This document shows positions 1 to 8,413 of a stretch of 64,000 nt of DNA, piece after piece (position 1 is the stretch's first letter; each line of letters begins with the position of its first letter). The position numbers were made by a program, and so were the translations under genes. The stretch is from Leptotrichia sp. oral taxon 215 str. W9775 (GTDB lineage: Bacteria > Fusobacteriota > Fusobacteriia > Fusobacteriales > Leptotrichiaceae), in NCBI RefSeq assembly GCF_000469505.1, contig NZ_KI272842.1:17780-81779 (forward strand), given 5' to 3'. A model generated the notes under the pieces. It had not been told where the DNA came from and did not search any database. It saw only the letters and a list, made by a program, of their open reading frames with translations.

Positions 1-37
1 GCATGAAGGAATATTTAAAAATTTCCAGAAAGTTCAT
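1..37 (-). CDS. Metal ABC transporter permease, N-terminal fragment (ZnuB-like)
   Basis: Twelve codons from an ATG at 37 run off the left edge and read MNFLEIFKYSFM. This fits the start of a ZnuB/MntB-type permease, which typically begins with a short helix and a 'DFM'-like segment. A G-rich ribosome site (GGGGG) lies about 4 bases before the ATG. The gene follows the ATPase by 11 bp on the same strand, so lipoprotein, ATPase and permease form one operon. The identification rests mainly on context because so little protein is visible. Confidence 0.6.
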   Translation of the reverse strand, partial: MNFLEIFKYSFM

Positions 38-48
38 TTTTCCCCCTT

Positions 49-735
49 TTAATGTCTATGTGTATGTTTTGAGTAGTATTCTTCCTTATTTTTAAAAATT
101 TTTATATTATTTTCCACAATAAATATAGTATCAATATAGTTATATATTTTCTCCATTTCGTGTGAAATAATAACAAGTGTAGAATCTGAAAGCCGTTTTA
201 TCTTTTCAAAAAGCTGATATTCAAATTTCTGGTCGAGAAAAGATTCAGGCTCATCCAGAAAAATAATATCAGGAGAAGAAATAAGAGCCCTTGCAATTAA
301 AGCCCTTTGAAGCTGGCCTCCCGAAACTTCGCTTATAAGTTTGTTTTTTAGGTTATCAATTCCAAATTCTTTTAAAAGAGCTTCGGTTTTTTCCTTTTCC
401 TCCTTGTTAAATCTCCGGAAAAGATTCTTTCTGCTTGCCAGTCCGGATATTACAAGGTCAAATATATTAATAGGAAAGGAAGCATCAAATTCTCTTATTT
501 GAGGAAGATAACCTATTTTATTTTTATTAATAAAGAATTCCACACTGCCTGAATTTTTCTTTAAAAATCCAAGTATCACTTTAACAAGTGTAGATTTTCC
601 ACCGCCATTTCTACCTAAAATGGCTACATTTTCTCCTTTTATAATATCAAAATTAATATCAGAGAGAATGATTTCCTTATTATATTTAAAATTTAAGTTT
701 CTTACGCTAATCAGTTTTTCCTGGGAATTATTCAT
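49..735 (-). CDS. znuC: Zinc/manganese ABC transporter ATP-binding protein (ZnuC-like)
   Basis: Cytoplasmic ATPase of a cluster A-1 metal importer. The Walker A motif GRNGGGKST is at residues 41-49 of the chosen form, the signature VSGGQLQRA is mid-protein, and the Walker B motif IIFLDEP is followed by the switch His in ISHEM. The C-terminus ends in a His-containing tail (HTHRH), common in metal transporters. An ATG six bases further upstream (741) touches the ribosome site GGAAAGG, so the ATG at 735 with proper spacing is preferred (228 aa). It lies between the His-rich binding lipoprotein and the permease start. Zinc is likelier than manganese because of the partner's His-rich loop, but metal specificity is inferred. 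Confidence 0.88.
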   Translation of the reverse strand: MNNSQEKLISVRNLNFKYNKEIILSDINFDIIKGENVAILGRNGGGKSTLVKVILGFLKKNSGSVEFFINKNKIGYLPQIREFDASFPINIFDLVISGLASRKNLFRRFNKEEKEKTEALLKEFGIDNLKNKLISEVSGGQLQRALIARALISSPDIIFLDEPESFLDQKFEYQLFEKIKRLSDSTLVIISHEMEKIYNYIDTIFIVENNIKIFKNKEEYYSKHTHRH

Positions 736-785
736 TTGCATCCTTTCCGTTATAATAGTGTCAGTTATTTCTGTTTCTGAAGTTT

Positions 786-1751
786 TTAGTCAAGATAATC
801 TACAAATTGATTTAAGTTTTCAAATACATTTTCCTTGTCAACATTAAATTCCACAATTTTGGCATTTGGAATTTCTTTAGCTATTATTTCTATACTTTGT
901 TTAGGGAACTGTGGCTGAACAAGTATTGTAGTTATATTGTGCTCCTTAGCTTCATCTATTATTTCTTTAATTTGCTGTGCTGTCGGTTCTTTTCCTTCAT
1001 ATTCCACTGAAACTTCTTCCACATTGTAATCTTTTATAAAGTAGTTCAGTGCAGGGTGGTAAATCATGTAGGCTTTCTTTGTTTTAGAAGCCATTTTCTT
1101 ATCAAGCTCTTCTTTTACTTTTGCAAGTTCTTCTAAAAAGGCGTTGTAATTTTTTTCAAAAACATCTTTTTTATCAGGATAAGCCTGAACCAGTTTGTTT
1201 TTAATTTCAAGAGCGGCTGAAGGCATTAATTTTAATGAGAACCATACATGCGGATCAATTTCCCCATGTTCGTCATGTTCATCGTGCTTATCATGGTCAT
1301 CATGTTTATCCTTGTCTTCGTGGTGGTCATGCCCTTCCTTTTCATCTTCGTGATGGTGGTGATGTCCTTTAAGAAGCAATGCAGGATCGGCAGAGCTTAG
1401 GACGTTTACAACTTTATCCGAATTATTAAGACTTTCAGCTATCTTTTTTTCGAATCCCAGCAGATTATATGTGAAAAACAGTTTTGAATTTTCCAGTTTT
1501 TTCAAATCATCAGGTTTTGGCTCAAAAAGTTCATGGTTTGCATTAGGTGGAACAATTGCAATTACATTGTAGTCATCACCGGCAATTTTCTCAACAAGCC
1601 ATTTGAGGGGTGCTGTACTTGCCACAATAGTTTCCTTGTTTTCAGTGGCAGCTTCAGTTTTTCCATTTTCTTTTGGAGCTTTTTCTTCTTCTTTTTTTCC
1701 ACATGATAGGAAAAGTAATCCTAAAAGTAGAACAGTTAGCAGTTTTTTCAT
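786..1751 (-). CDS. znuA: Metal-binding lipoprotein of ABC transporter, His-rich (ZnuA-like)
   Basis: Substrate-binding protein of the cluster 9 (ZnuA/TroA) family, 321 aa. A lipoprotein signal ends in LFLSC, with Cys17 as the predicted lipidation site. A charged linker follows, then the two-lobed metal-binding domain. Residues of about 127-164 are a His/Asp/Glu-rich loop, the hallmark of zinc-type ZnuA proteins, placed between the first lobe and the DPHVWFS motif. It is first in the operon, 44-50 bp before the ATPase gene. Start at ATG 1751 is supported by AAGGAGG. A strong promoter and a candidate repressor site lie upstream. Confidence 0.9.
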   Translation of the reverse strand: MKKLLTVLLLGLLFLSCGKKEEEKAPKENGKTEAATENKETIVASTAPLKWLVEKIAGDDYNVIAIVPPNANHELFEPKPDDLKKLENSKLFFTYNLLGFEKKIAESLNNSDKVVNVLSSADPALLLKGHHHHHEDEKEGHDHHEDKDKHDDHDKHDEHDEHGEIDPHVWFSLKLMPSAALEIKNKLVQAYPDKKDVFEKNYNAFLEELAKVKEELDKKMASKTKKAYMIYHPALNYFIKDYNVEEVSVEYEGKEPTAQQIKEIIDEAKEHNITTILVQPQFPKQSIEIIAKEIPNAKIVEFNVDKENVFENLNQFVDYLD

Positions 1752-1781
1752 GTTTCCTCCTTAAATAAGTGTATTTGTTTT

Positions 1782-1805
1782 ATAGTATTATGAAATCCTT
1801 ACTAT
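1782..1805. promoter_or_regulatory. Candidate metal-repressor operator upstream of znuA
   Basis: ATAGTA (1782-1787) and TACTAT (1800-1805) form a perfect 6-bp inverted repeat with a 12-base gap. The same stretch also holds a 10-base direct repeat with one mismatch (AGTATTATGA / ACTATTATGA), 17 bp apart. It lies between the znuA -10 box and the start codon, where a Zur- or MntR-like repressor could act. The regulator is not identified in this window. Confidence 0.35.
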
Positions 1806-1814
1806 TATGATAAA

Positions 1815-1843
1815 ATTTTATAATAAAAAATAATAATTGTCAA
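1815..1843 (-). promoter_or_regulatory. Promoter of the zinc ABC operon
   Basis: On the minus strand TTGACA (1843-1838) is followed after 17 bp by TAAAAT (1820-1815): a perfect -35 and a near-consensus -10. The transcript would carry a leader of about 60 nt before znuA. Confidence 0.75.
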
Positions 1844-2108
1844 CGAAAATATTAAACTATTATAAAAACATATGATTAATTAAACAAATATTATACTATT
1901 AAACAAAAAGGAAACTTGTTTTGCAAAAAATAGACTATAATAAAAATAAAGATATAGAACTTTAAAATACCGAAAACTTTTGCTCCTGTGAAAAAAAGTA
2001 AGATTTAGTTGAATTATACACTATTTGGAATAATTTTAAAAGAAAAAAAGAAAGATAAAATTTTAACAGCAAAAACATATAATATGTATTAGAATTAATG
2101 TGAAAATG

Positions 2109-2117
2109 TGCTATAAT
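2109..2117 (+). promoter_or_regulatory. Extended -10 promoter for the histidine phosphatase gene
   Basis: TG-C-TATAAT gives an extended -10 with a perfect core; the -35 position (TTAGAA, 17 bp upstream) is weak. The rest of the 470-bp gap between znuA and this gene is very AT-rich. A minus-strand open frame in it (1962-2171) has no ribosome site and no recognisable product. Confidence 0.5.
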
Positions 2118-2221
2118 AAAAAATAAAAGAAAATATACAAATAAAGGATTTAATATATCCGGCGTTTTCAAGTGATTAAGAAAGTAGCGTATATAAAAAA
2201 TAAAAATGGAGAATAAAACAT

Positions 2222-2836
2222 ATGTGGAAAAATACAGAAGTGATTTTTATAAGGCATGGAGAAACAGATTTTAATAAAGCAAAACTTTATTTTGGCCATT
2301 CAGATCCTGATTTAAATGCAACAGGAATGGAACAGCTTAGAAATACAAGGGTTTTACTTGAAAAAAGGGAAAAAACTCCGGATATTGTATTTTCAAGTGA
2401 TTTAAAGAGATGCAGTCAGAGTATGGAAATACTTGGAATAGATAAAAAAGTTGAAAAAATTCTTACTGAAGAGCTTAGAGAATTGAATTTTGGAATATTT
2501 GAAGGGAAAACTTATGAAGAAATAAAAAATGAATATCCGGATAAAGTGGAAGAAATGAGGAATGACTGGAGAAACTTTAAAGTGGATAAGGGGGAAAGCA
2601 TTAATGAAATGATGCTGAGGACTGCTAAAAAGATGGATGAAATAATAGATGGGCATAAAGATGAAAAGATTCTTGTTGTGGCTCATGCAGGGGTTATTCA
2701 GGCTCTGATAAGCTATTATCTTTTTGGAAATCTTGACGGATATTGGAAATTCAGAATAGATAACGGCTCAATGACAAAAATGCACATTATGGAAGATGGA
2801 TATACTTATTTTGAATATATTAATTTGACACAATAG
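2222..2836 (+). CDS. Histidine phosphatase family protein (phosphoglycerate mutase-like)
   Basis: Branch-1 histidine phosphatase, 204 aa, the usual size for CobC/PhoE-like members. The catalytic RHGE motif is at residues 11-14 and a second conserved His, in VAHAGV, is at about residue 155. These enzymes form a phospho-histidine intermediate and hydrolyse small phosphate esters. Sequence alone does not separate alpha-ribazole phosphatase from a broad-specificity phosphatase, and there are no cobalamin genes nearby. It has its own extended -10 promoter and a GGAG site 10 bases before the ATG. No signal peptide is visible, so it is cytoplasmic. Confidence 0.8.
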   Translation: MWKNTEVIFIRHGETDFNKAKLYFGHSDPDLNATGMEQLRNTRVLLEKREKTPDIVFSSDLKRCSQSMEILGIDKKVEKILTEELRELNFGIFEGKTYEEIKNEYPDKVEEMRNDWRNFKVDKGESINEMMLRTAKKMDEIIDGHKDEKILVVAHAGVIQALISYYLFGNLDGYWKFRIDNGSMTKMHIMEDGYTYFEYINLTQ

Positions 2837-2840
2837 AAAT

Positions 2841-2870
2841 TTGCAAATTTTGAAAAGAATGTGGTAGAAT
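2841..2870 (+). promoter_or_regulatory. Promoter of trkA-trkH
   Basis: TTGCAA, an 18-bp spacer and TAGAAT, preceded by TG one base upstream (extended -10). The leader to the trkA ATG is about 53 nt. Confidence 0.6.
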
Positions 2871-2929
2871 AAAAGTTAAGGAATAAAATAAATTTTGAAA
2901 AAAGATAATGTCAAAAGAAGGAAGGGAAA

Positions 2930-4288
2930 ATGAAAATAGTAATAGTTGGTGCAGGAGTTGTTGGAGAAGCACTATGCAGTGAATTATCAGAAATAAACAA
3001 CGATGTCATTCTTATAGAAAAGGAAGAAGAGATTTTAAATAAGGTTATTGAAAAGAATGATATAACAGGATTGGCAGGAAACGGAGCTTCTTATGAAAAT
3101 CTTCTGGAAGCGGGAGTTGATACTGCTGATATTTTTATTGCAGTGACTGAAGCTGATGAATTAAATATTATTTCATGCATTATGGCAAAAAAACTTGGAG
3201 CAAAATATACAATTGCAAGGGTAAGAAATCCAGAATATACTACAAATATGCGTTTCGTAAGGGAAGAACTTGGAATTTCCATGATGATAAACCCTGAAGA
3301 GGAAGCGGCAAGAACAATAATGAATACTCTGAAATTCCCGAATGCAGAAAGCGTGGATACATTTTTTTCAAACAGGGCAAATATGTTGGAACTTTTAATT
3401 GAAAAAGGAAGCCAGCTGGCGGGCATGAAACTGAAAGATCTTAACAGCGGATTAAAAGATAAGGTAATAATATGTATTGTGGAAAGAGGAAAAGACATAA
3501 TGGTACCTACTGGAGATTTTATACTGGAAGAAGATGATGTTATATACGTAACAGGAACAAATGATGCAGTTGCAAACTTCTATGACAGGATGGGATACAA
3601 AAAAAATAAGGATATAAATTCTGTTATGCTGATTGGTGGAGGAACATTGTCACATTATCTCCTTGGAAAGCTTATGAAAAGGAAAAAACAGGTTAAAGTT
3701 ATAGAAGAAGTTAGGGAAACAGCAAAGAAATTGAGTAATAACTATCTTAATGCCATAGTTGTCAGGGGAGATGAAACAGATCAGGAACTTCTTCTTAATG
3801 AAGGAATTGAAAAATACGATGCAGTTATTGCGGCAACTGATAATGATGAAGAAAACATGGTAATATCAATGTTTGCAAAATCTGTAAATTCAGGAAAAAT
3901 CATAACTCAGATGAACAGAACTCTTTTGCTCCCAATTCTTGAGAAGTATGAATTCTGTACACCTATTGTTCCTAAAAAGGTAATTTCAGATATAATTATA
4001 AGGGTAGTAAGATCAAAAATGAATGCAAAAGGATCAAAAATGAATACCCTTCATAGATTTGGGGATAACAGGGTTGAAGCAATGGTTTTCGAAATTAATG
4101 AAAAAAGTAAATCAATAGGAGTACCATTAAAAGACCTTCCAATATTATCTGAAGTAATAATAGCAGGAATTCTGAGAAGGGAAGAGTTGACATATCCTGG
4201 AGGAAATGACACGATAGAAGTTAATGATAAGGTAATGATAATAACAACTAGAAAAGGAGTAGAAGATTTTGATGATATTTTAGGATAA
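2930..4288 (+). CDS. trkA: Trk potassium uptake system regulatory subunit TrkA
   Basis: Cytoplasmic nucleotide-binding subunit that gates the TrkH channel. The 452-aa protein is a tandem duplication, the full-length TrkA arrangement. The first RCK_N Rossmann domain has the GAGVVG dinucleotide motif at residues 7-12 and is followed by an RCK_C domain. A second RCK_N starts with IGGG at about residue 237 and is again followed by RCK_C. A good ribosome site (GAAGGAAGGG) precedes the ATG. The 45-bp gap to trkH and lack of a terminator indicate a two-gene operon. Confidence 0.93.
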   Translation: MKIVIVGAGVVGEALCSELSEINNDVILIEKEEEILNKVIEKNDITGLAGNGASYENLLEAGVDTADIFIAVTEADELNIISCIMAKKLGAKYTIARVRNPEYTTNMRFVREELGISMMINPEEEAARTIMNTLKFPNAESVDTFFSNRANMLELLIEKGSQLAGMKLKDLNSGLKDKVIICIVERGKDIMVPTGDFILEEDDVIYVTGTNDAVANFYDRMGYKKNKDINSVMLIGGGTLSHYLLGKLMKRKKQVKVIEEVRETAKKLSNNYLNAIVVRGDETDQELLLNEGIEKYDAVIAATDNDEENMVISMFAKSVNSGKIITQMNRTLLLPILEKYEFCTPIVPKKVISDIIIRVVRSKMNAKGSKMNTLHRFGDNRVEAMVFEINEKSKSIGVPLKDLPILSEVIIAGILRREELTYPGGNDTIEVNDKVMIITTRKGVEDFDDILG

Positions 4289-4333
4289 CTATTTTTATGA
4301 GTTGCCTTAAAACAGAAAAATCAGGAGAATAAA

Positions 4334-5782
4334 ATGAATAAAAGAATGATAGGTTTTGTAATCGGAAGACTTCTTCTACTGGAAGCAATGTTAATGGTAC
4401 TTCCTTTAGGAGTAAGTTTTATTTATGGAGAATCATTGAAGTATAAAGGAGCTTACTTTGGTGTAATAATGCTGCTTATAGCCATGGGTCTGGCACTGTC
4501 CTTTAAAAGTCCTGAAAATATGTCAATACAGGGAAGAGAAGGATTTGTAATAGTTGCACTTTCATGGATACTTATGTCGGCATTTGGAGCATTGCCATTT
4601 GTTATAACAAAGGAAATTCCTTCCTTTATAGATGCGTTTTTTGAAACAGTTAGCGGATTTACCACAACAGGATCCAGTATTATACCAGATTTGAGTGTAA
4701 TAAGCCGTTCGAATTTATTCTGGAGAAGTTTTACCCACCTTGTGGGAGGTATGGGAGTACTTGTACTTGTACTGGCAATATTTCCAAAACATTCGCCCGG
4801 ATCAGTTCATGTAATGAAGGCGGAAGTGCCGGGTCCAACATTTGGAAAACTTGTTTCAAAATTGTCTGCTACGGCGAGAGTTCTTTATAAAATTTATCTT
4901 GTAATGACAGGAATAATGATTGTACTTCTTATGCTTGGTGGACTTGACTGGTTTGAATCTTCACTTCTTGCTTTTGGAACAGCAGGGACAGGAGGATTTG
5001 GAGCAAGAAATGGAAGTATACTCCCTTATAACAGTGCATATGTTGATATAGTTCTTGCTGTTGGAATGCTTGTCTTTGGAGTGAATTTCAATATATATTA
5101 TTTCATACTTATAGGAAAAGTGAAGGAAGCGTTAAGCAATGAGGAATTGAAGTACTACCTTATAATAGTAGGGGCTGCAGTGGCACTTATATTTATAAAT
5201 ATAAGCTCAACCTATAAATCAATGGGACATGCATTAAGGGATATATTTTTTACAGTTTCATCTGTAATTACAACAACAGGTTTCTCAACGGCTGATTTTG
5301 GAAAATGGCCGGTATTTTCACAGACTGTACTTCTTCTGCTTATGTTTTTTGGAGCGTGTGCCGGATCAACAGCAGGAGGACTTAAAATTTCCAGGGTCAT
5401 AATGATGGCTAAAATGTTTGTTGCAGAAATAAAGCAGATGATAAGTCCTAACAGAGTAGTTTCCATAAAATATGAGCATAAACCACTTGATTCAAAGGTA
5501 AAAAAGGGCGTTGCAAACTATTTTATCGTATACATTGGAATATTTACGGTACTTCTTCTAGTAGTTTCAATGACAACAGATGATTTTCTGACAGCTTTCA
5601 GTGCAGTCGCGGCAACATTTAATAATATAGGTCCGGGACTTGGAAAAGTTGGGCCTGCATTTAGTTTTGCCGACATGACGGATGTGTCAAAAATATTCTT
5701 AAGCTTTGGAATGCTTGCAGGAAGGCTTGAACTGTTCCCTATGCTTATACTGTTTGCACCGGAAACATGGAAAATAAAATAA
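4334..5782 (+). CDS. trkH: Trk potassium uptake channel TrkH
   Basis: Integral membrane potassium-translocating subunit, 482 aa. Four pore-loop filter segments are recognisable in order: TTTGSS (from residue 110), AGTGGFG (about 216), TTTGFS (about 313) and NNIGPG (about 430). This is the fourfold M1-P-M2 architecture of the SKT family. The C-terminal stretch GRLELFPMLILF is typical for TrkH. It pairs with TrkA immediately upstream. A rho-independent terminator follows 17 bp after the stop. Confidence 0.93.
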   Translation: MNKRMIGFVIGRLLLLEAMLMVLPLGVSFIYGESLKYKGAYFGVIMLLIAMGLALSFKSPENMSIQGREGFVIVALSWILMSAFGALPFVITKEIPSFIDAFFETVSGFTTTGSSIIPDLSVISRSNLFWRSFTHLVGGMGVLVLVLAIFPKHSPGSVHVMKAEVPGPTFGKLVSKLSATARVLYKIYLVMTGIMIVLLMLGGLDWFESSLLAFGTAGTGGFGARNGSILPYNSAYVDIVLAVGMLVFGVNFNIYYFILIGKVKEALSNEELKYYLIIVGAAVALIFINISSTYKSMGHALRDIFFTVSSVITTTGFSTADFGKWPVFSQTVLLLLMFFGACAGSTAGGLKISRVIMMAKMFVAEIKQMISPNRVVSIKYEHKPLDSKVKKGVANYFIVYIGIFTVLLLVVSMTTDDFLTAFSAVAATFNNIGPGLGKVGPAFSFADMTDVSKIFLSFGMLAGRLELFPMLILFAPETWKIK

Positions 5783-5798
5783 TTATAAATATCTTAAG

Positions 5799-5867
5799 AG
5801 ACTATCTGAACTGTATTCAAAATCTTAGAAATAAGATTGGATGCAGTATACGGATGGTCTTTTTTTA
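5799..5867 (+). terminator. Rho-independent terminator after trkH
   Basis: A long imperfect hairpin pairs AGACTATCTGAACTGTATTC with GGATGCAGTATACGGATGGTCT and carries an inner AATCTTA/TAAGATT stem. Seven T residues follow. Confidence 0.8.
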
Positions 5868-6007
5868 TGAATTCTATTAAATGAAGAAATATAATTTCTA
5901 TATATTATGAATATAAAGTAAAAAAAGTATTGCTATAAAAGTGTTGATAAAACTAAGGATTAATATATCTTTTTTAAAAAAGTGAAAAAAGGCCATAAAA
6001 AAAAATA

Positions 6008-6044
6008 AACTTTTTTAACCAAAGTAAAAAAAGTTGGGTATACT
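6008..6044 (+). promoter_or_regulatory. Candidate gal operon promoter with overlapping inverted repeat
   Basis: TTAACC (6015-6020), an 18-bp spacer and TATACT (6039-6044) form a plausible promoter. An inverted repeat overlaps it: AACTTTTTTA at 6008-6017 and TAAAAAAAGTT at 6025-6035, one base off perfect. It covers the -35 and spacer, the position expected for a LacI/GalR-type operator. The other part of this 333-bp gap, apart from the trkH terminator, shows only AT-rich sequence. Confidence 0.4.
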
Positions 6045-6116
6045 TGTATTAATATAAATAGGCGAGGTATGTAAATACTTGTAGAAGAATGATAGAAAAT
6101 TTAGGAGGAGAAGGGA

Positions 6117-7274
6117 ATGAAGGATTTAAAGGAAAAATTCTTAAAGTTATTTGGAATCAAGCATGAAAAGGAATTCTTTTCACCTGGAAGGGTAAACTTA
6201 ATAGGAGAACATACAGACTACAATGGCGGTAATGTATTTCCATGTGCGATAGATAAAGGAACTTATGCTTTAGTGAAAAAAAGAGATGACAATAGATTCA
6301 GAATGTATTCGGAAAATTTTGCTGAATTAGGAATAATGGAATTTACTTTGGATAAACTGGAAAATGAAAAGGAACATGACTGGGCAAATTATCCTAAAGG
6401 AGTAATTAAGATGTTCATTGACGCTGGTCAGAAAATAGACAGCGGATTTGATATTGTTTTTTATGGAAATATTCCAAATGGAGCCGGACTTTCTTCATCG
6501 GCATCAATAGAAATCCTGACAGCGGTAGTTTTAAAGGATCTTTTCAATCTTGATATTGACATGATAGAAATGGTTAAGCTCGGTCAGAAGACAGAAAACC
6601 TGTTCATAGGAGTAAACTCTGGAATAATGGATCAGTTTGCAGTGGGAATGGGGAAAAAAGATCATGCCATTCTTCTTGACTGTAATACATTAAAATATGA
6701 GTATGTTCCTGTAGTACTGAAGGATGAAGTGATAGTCATATCAAATACAAATAAGAGAAGAGGACTTGCAGATTCTAAATACAACGAAAGAAGAAGCGAA
6801 TGTGAAAAAGCTTTGGAAGAACTTCAATCAAAGCTTGACATAAAAGCGTTGGGAGAACTTTCCGCTGAAGAATTTGAAGCAAATAAGGAACTTATTTCAA
6901 ATGAAATAAATAGAAAAAGGGCAAAACATGCAGTTTATGAAAACCAGAGAACATTAAAGGCTCAGAAGGAGCTTTCAGAAGGTAATCTGGAAGAATTCGG
7001 AAAACTTATGAACCAGTCACATGAATCCTTAAGGGATGACTATGAAGTGACAGGAGTGGAACTTGACACATTAGTGGAACTTGCATGGAAACAGGAAGGT
7101 GTAGTAGGATCAAGAATGACAGGTGCAGGATTTGGTGGATGTACTGTAAGTATTGTGAAAAAAGATAAAGTTGATGATTTTGTAAAAAATGTTGGAGAAA
7201 AATATAAAGATAGAATAGGTTATGATGCTGATTTTTATATAGTTGAAGTCAGTGAAGGAGCAGGAAAACTATAA
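6117..7274 (+). CDS. galK: Galactokinase
   Basis: ATP-dependent phosphorylation of alpha-galactose to galactose 1-phosphate, first committed step of the Leloir pathway; cytoplasmic, 385 aa as usual. The galactose signature GRVNLIGEHTDYNGG is near residues 24-38. The GHMP ATP motif GAGLSSSAS is at about 120-130. The catalytic Asp is in GIMDQFA, and the C-terminal GHMP motif is GAGFGGC. A strong AGGAGG site precedes the ATG. It heads galK-galM-galT, with galM starting 15 bp downstream. Confidence 0.96.
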   Translation: MKDLKEKFLKLFGIKHEKEFFSPGRVNLIGEHTDYNGGNVFPCAIDKGTYALVKKRDDNRFRMYSENFAELGIMEFTLDKLENEKEHDWANYPKGVIKMFIDAGQKIDSGFDIVFYGNIPNGAGLSSSASIEILTAVVLKDLFNLDIDMIEMVKLGQKTENLFIGVNSGIMDQFAVGMGKKDHAILLDCNTLKYEYVPVVLKDEVIVISNTNKRRGLADSKYNERRSECEKALEELQSKLDIKALGELSAEEFEANKELISNEINRKRAKHAVYENQRTLKAQKELSEGNLEEFGKLMNQSHESLRDDYEVTGVELDTLVELAWKQEGVVGSRMTGAGFGGCTVSIVKKDKVDDFVKNVGEKYKDRIGYDADFYIVEVSEGAGKL

Positions 7275-7289
7275 AAGGGAGTTGTAACC

Positions 7290-8357
7290 ATGATCAATGT
7301 AGAGAAAAGCCTTTTTGGAAAATATGAAGGACAGGATGTATATAAATATGAATTGAAAAATTCCAACGGATTTCAGGTAAATATTCTAAATTTTGGAGGA
7401 ATAATTACTGAAATATTTGTAAAAAATAGGGAAGGGCAGTTTAAGAACGTAGTGCTTGGATATGAGAATTTTGAGGATTATGTGGGAAATGGCGCATATC
7501 CTGGTTCAATTATAGGAAGAACTGCCGGCAGGATAGGAAATGGAATTTTTTCAATTGACGGAATAATTTATGATTTAAATAAAAATAATGGGAAAAATTC
7601 ATTACATGGTGGAAATAAAGGACTGAATACTAAGATTTTCAATGTCAGGGAACTGGGAAATGGAATAGAACTTTCATATAAGAGCCCTCACATGGAAGAA
7701 GGGTATCCGGGAAATGTGGATTTTGAAATATGTTACCTCATAAATGAAAGCAATCACCTGACAATTGAATATAAGGCAGTTTCAGACAGAAAAACCTATA
7801 TAAACTTAACAAATCATACATATTTTAATCTGTCGGGAGATATGGAAAAAAATGGAGATGAACAGGTTCTTAAGATAGATGCAGATGAAGTATGCGAGAT
7901 TTCAGAAAATATGATTCCAACAGGGGAATTTATAGATGTTACAGATACTGTATTTGACCTGAGAAATGGAAAGGTTATAGCAGACGGTATAAAGGAGAAA
8001 CATCATCAATTTGATATAACAAGGGCCTACGATCATCCTTTTGTACTAAACAGAATTGGAGTGAGGGGAGAACCTGAAATTGTCCTATATTCAGAATACA
8101 GTGGAATAGAAATGGAAGTCTGCACAACAGAAAGGGTGGCAGTTGTCTATACTGGAAATTATCTGGATGATGTTCCTGTTTTTGACAGCGGATACAATAA
8201 AATAATCAAAAAGGAAAAGAATGACAGATATCTTGGAGTGGCAATAGAAACACAGGACTTTCCAAATGGAATTAATGAAAGAAAATTTAAAGTAAAATTA
8301 CTTGAAAAGGATAAGGAATATATCCAGAAGACAATATTCAAGTTTAATGTAAGATAA
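7290..8357 (+). CDS. galM: Aldose 1-epimerase (galactose mutarotase)
   Basis: Interconverts beta- and alpha-D-galactose so that galactokinase receives its anomer. The 355-aa protein has the family features in order: N-terminal beta-sandwich with NILNFGGII, HGGNKG, the catalytic His region in NLTNHTYFNL, and the catalytic Glu near the C-terminus in AIETQDFPN. No signal peptide. It sits between galK and galT, 15 bp after galK and about 56 bp before the preferred galT start. Confidence 0.93.
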   Translation: MINVEKSLFGKYEGQDVYKYELKNSNGFQVNILNFGGIITEIFVKNREGQFKNVVLGYENFEDYVGNGAYPGSIIGRTAGRIGNGIFSIDGIIYDLNKNNGKNSLHGGNKGLNTKIFNVRELGNGIELSYKSPHMEEGYPGNVDFEICYLINESNHLTIEYKAVSDRKTYINLTNHTYFNLSGDMEKNGDEQVLKIDADEVCEISENMIPTGEFIDVTDTVFDLRNGKVIADGIKEKHHQFDITRAYDHPFVLNRIGVRGEPEIVLYSEYSGIEMEVCTTERVAVVYTGNYLDDVPVFDSGYNKIIKKEKNDRYLGVAIETQDFPNGINERKFKVKLLEKDKEYIQKTIFKFNVR

Positions 8358-8413
8358 AAATATTTAATAAATAAAGCACAATATTTGATAAAAAGATGCA
8401 GGGAAGTGATCAG

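Noticed and set aside
1962..2171. Minus-strand open frame of 69 codons upstream of the histidine phosphatase gene
   Set aside because: AT-rich intergenic DNA, no ribosome site, hydrophobic low-complexity product; the opposite strand carries a promoter for the next gene.
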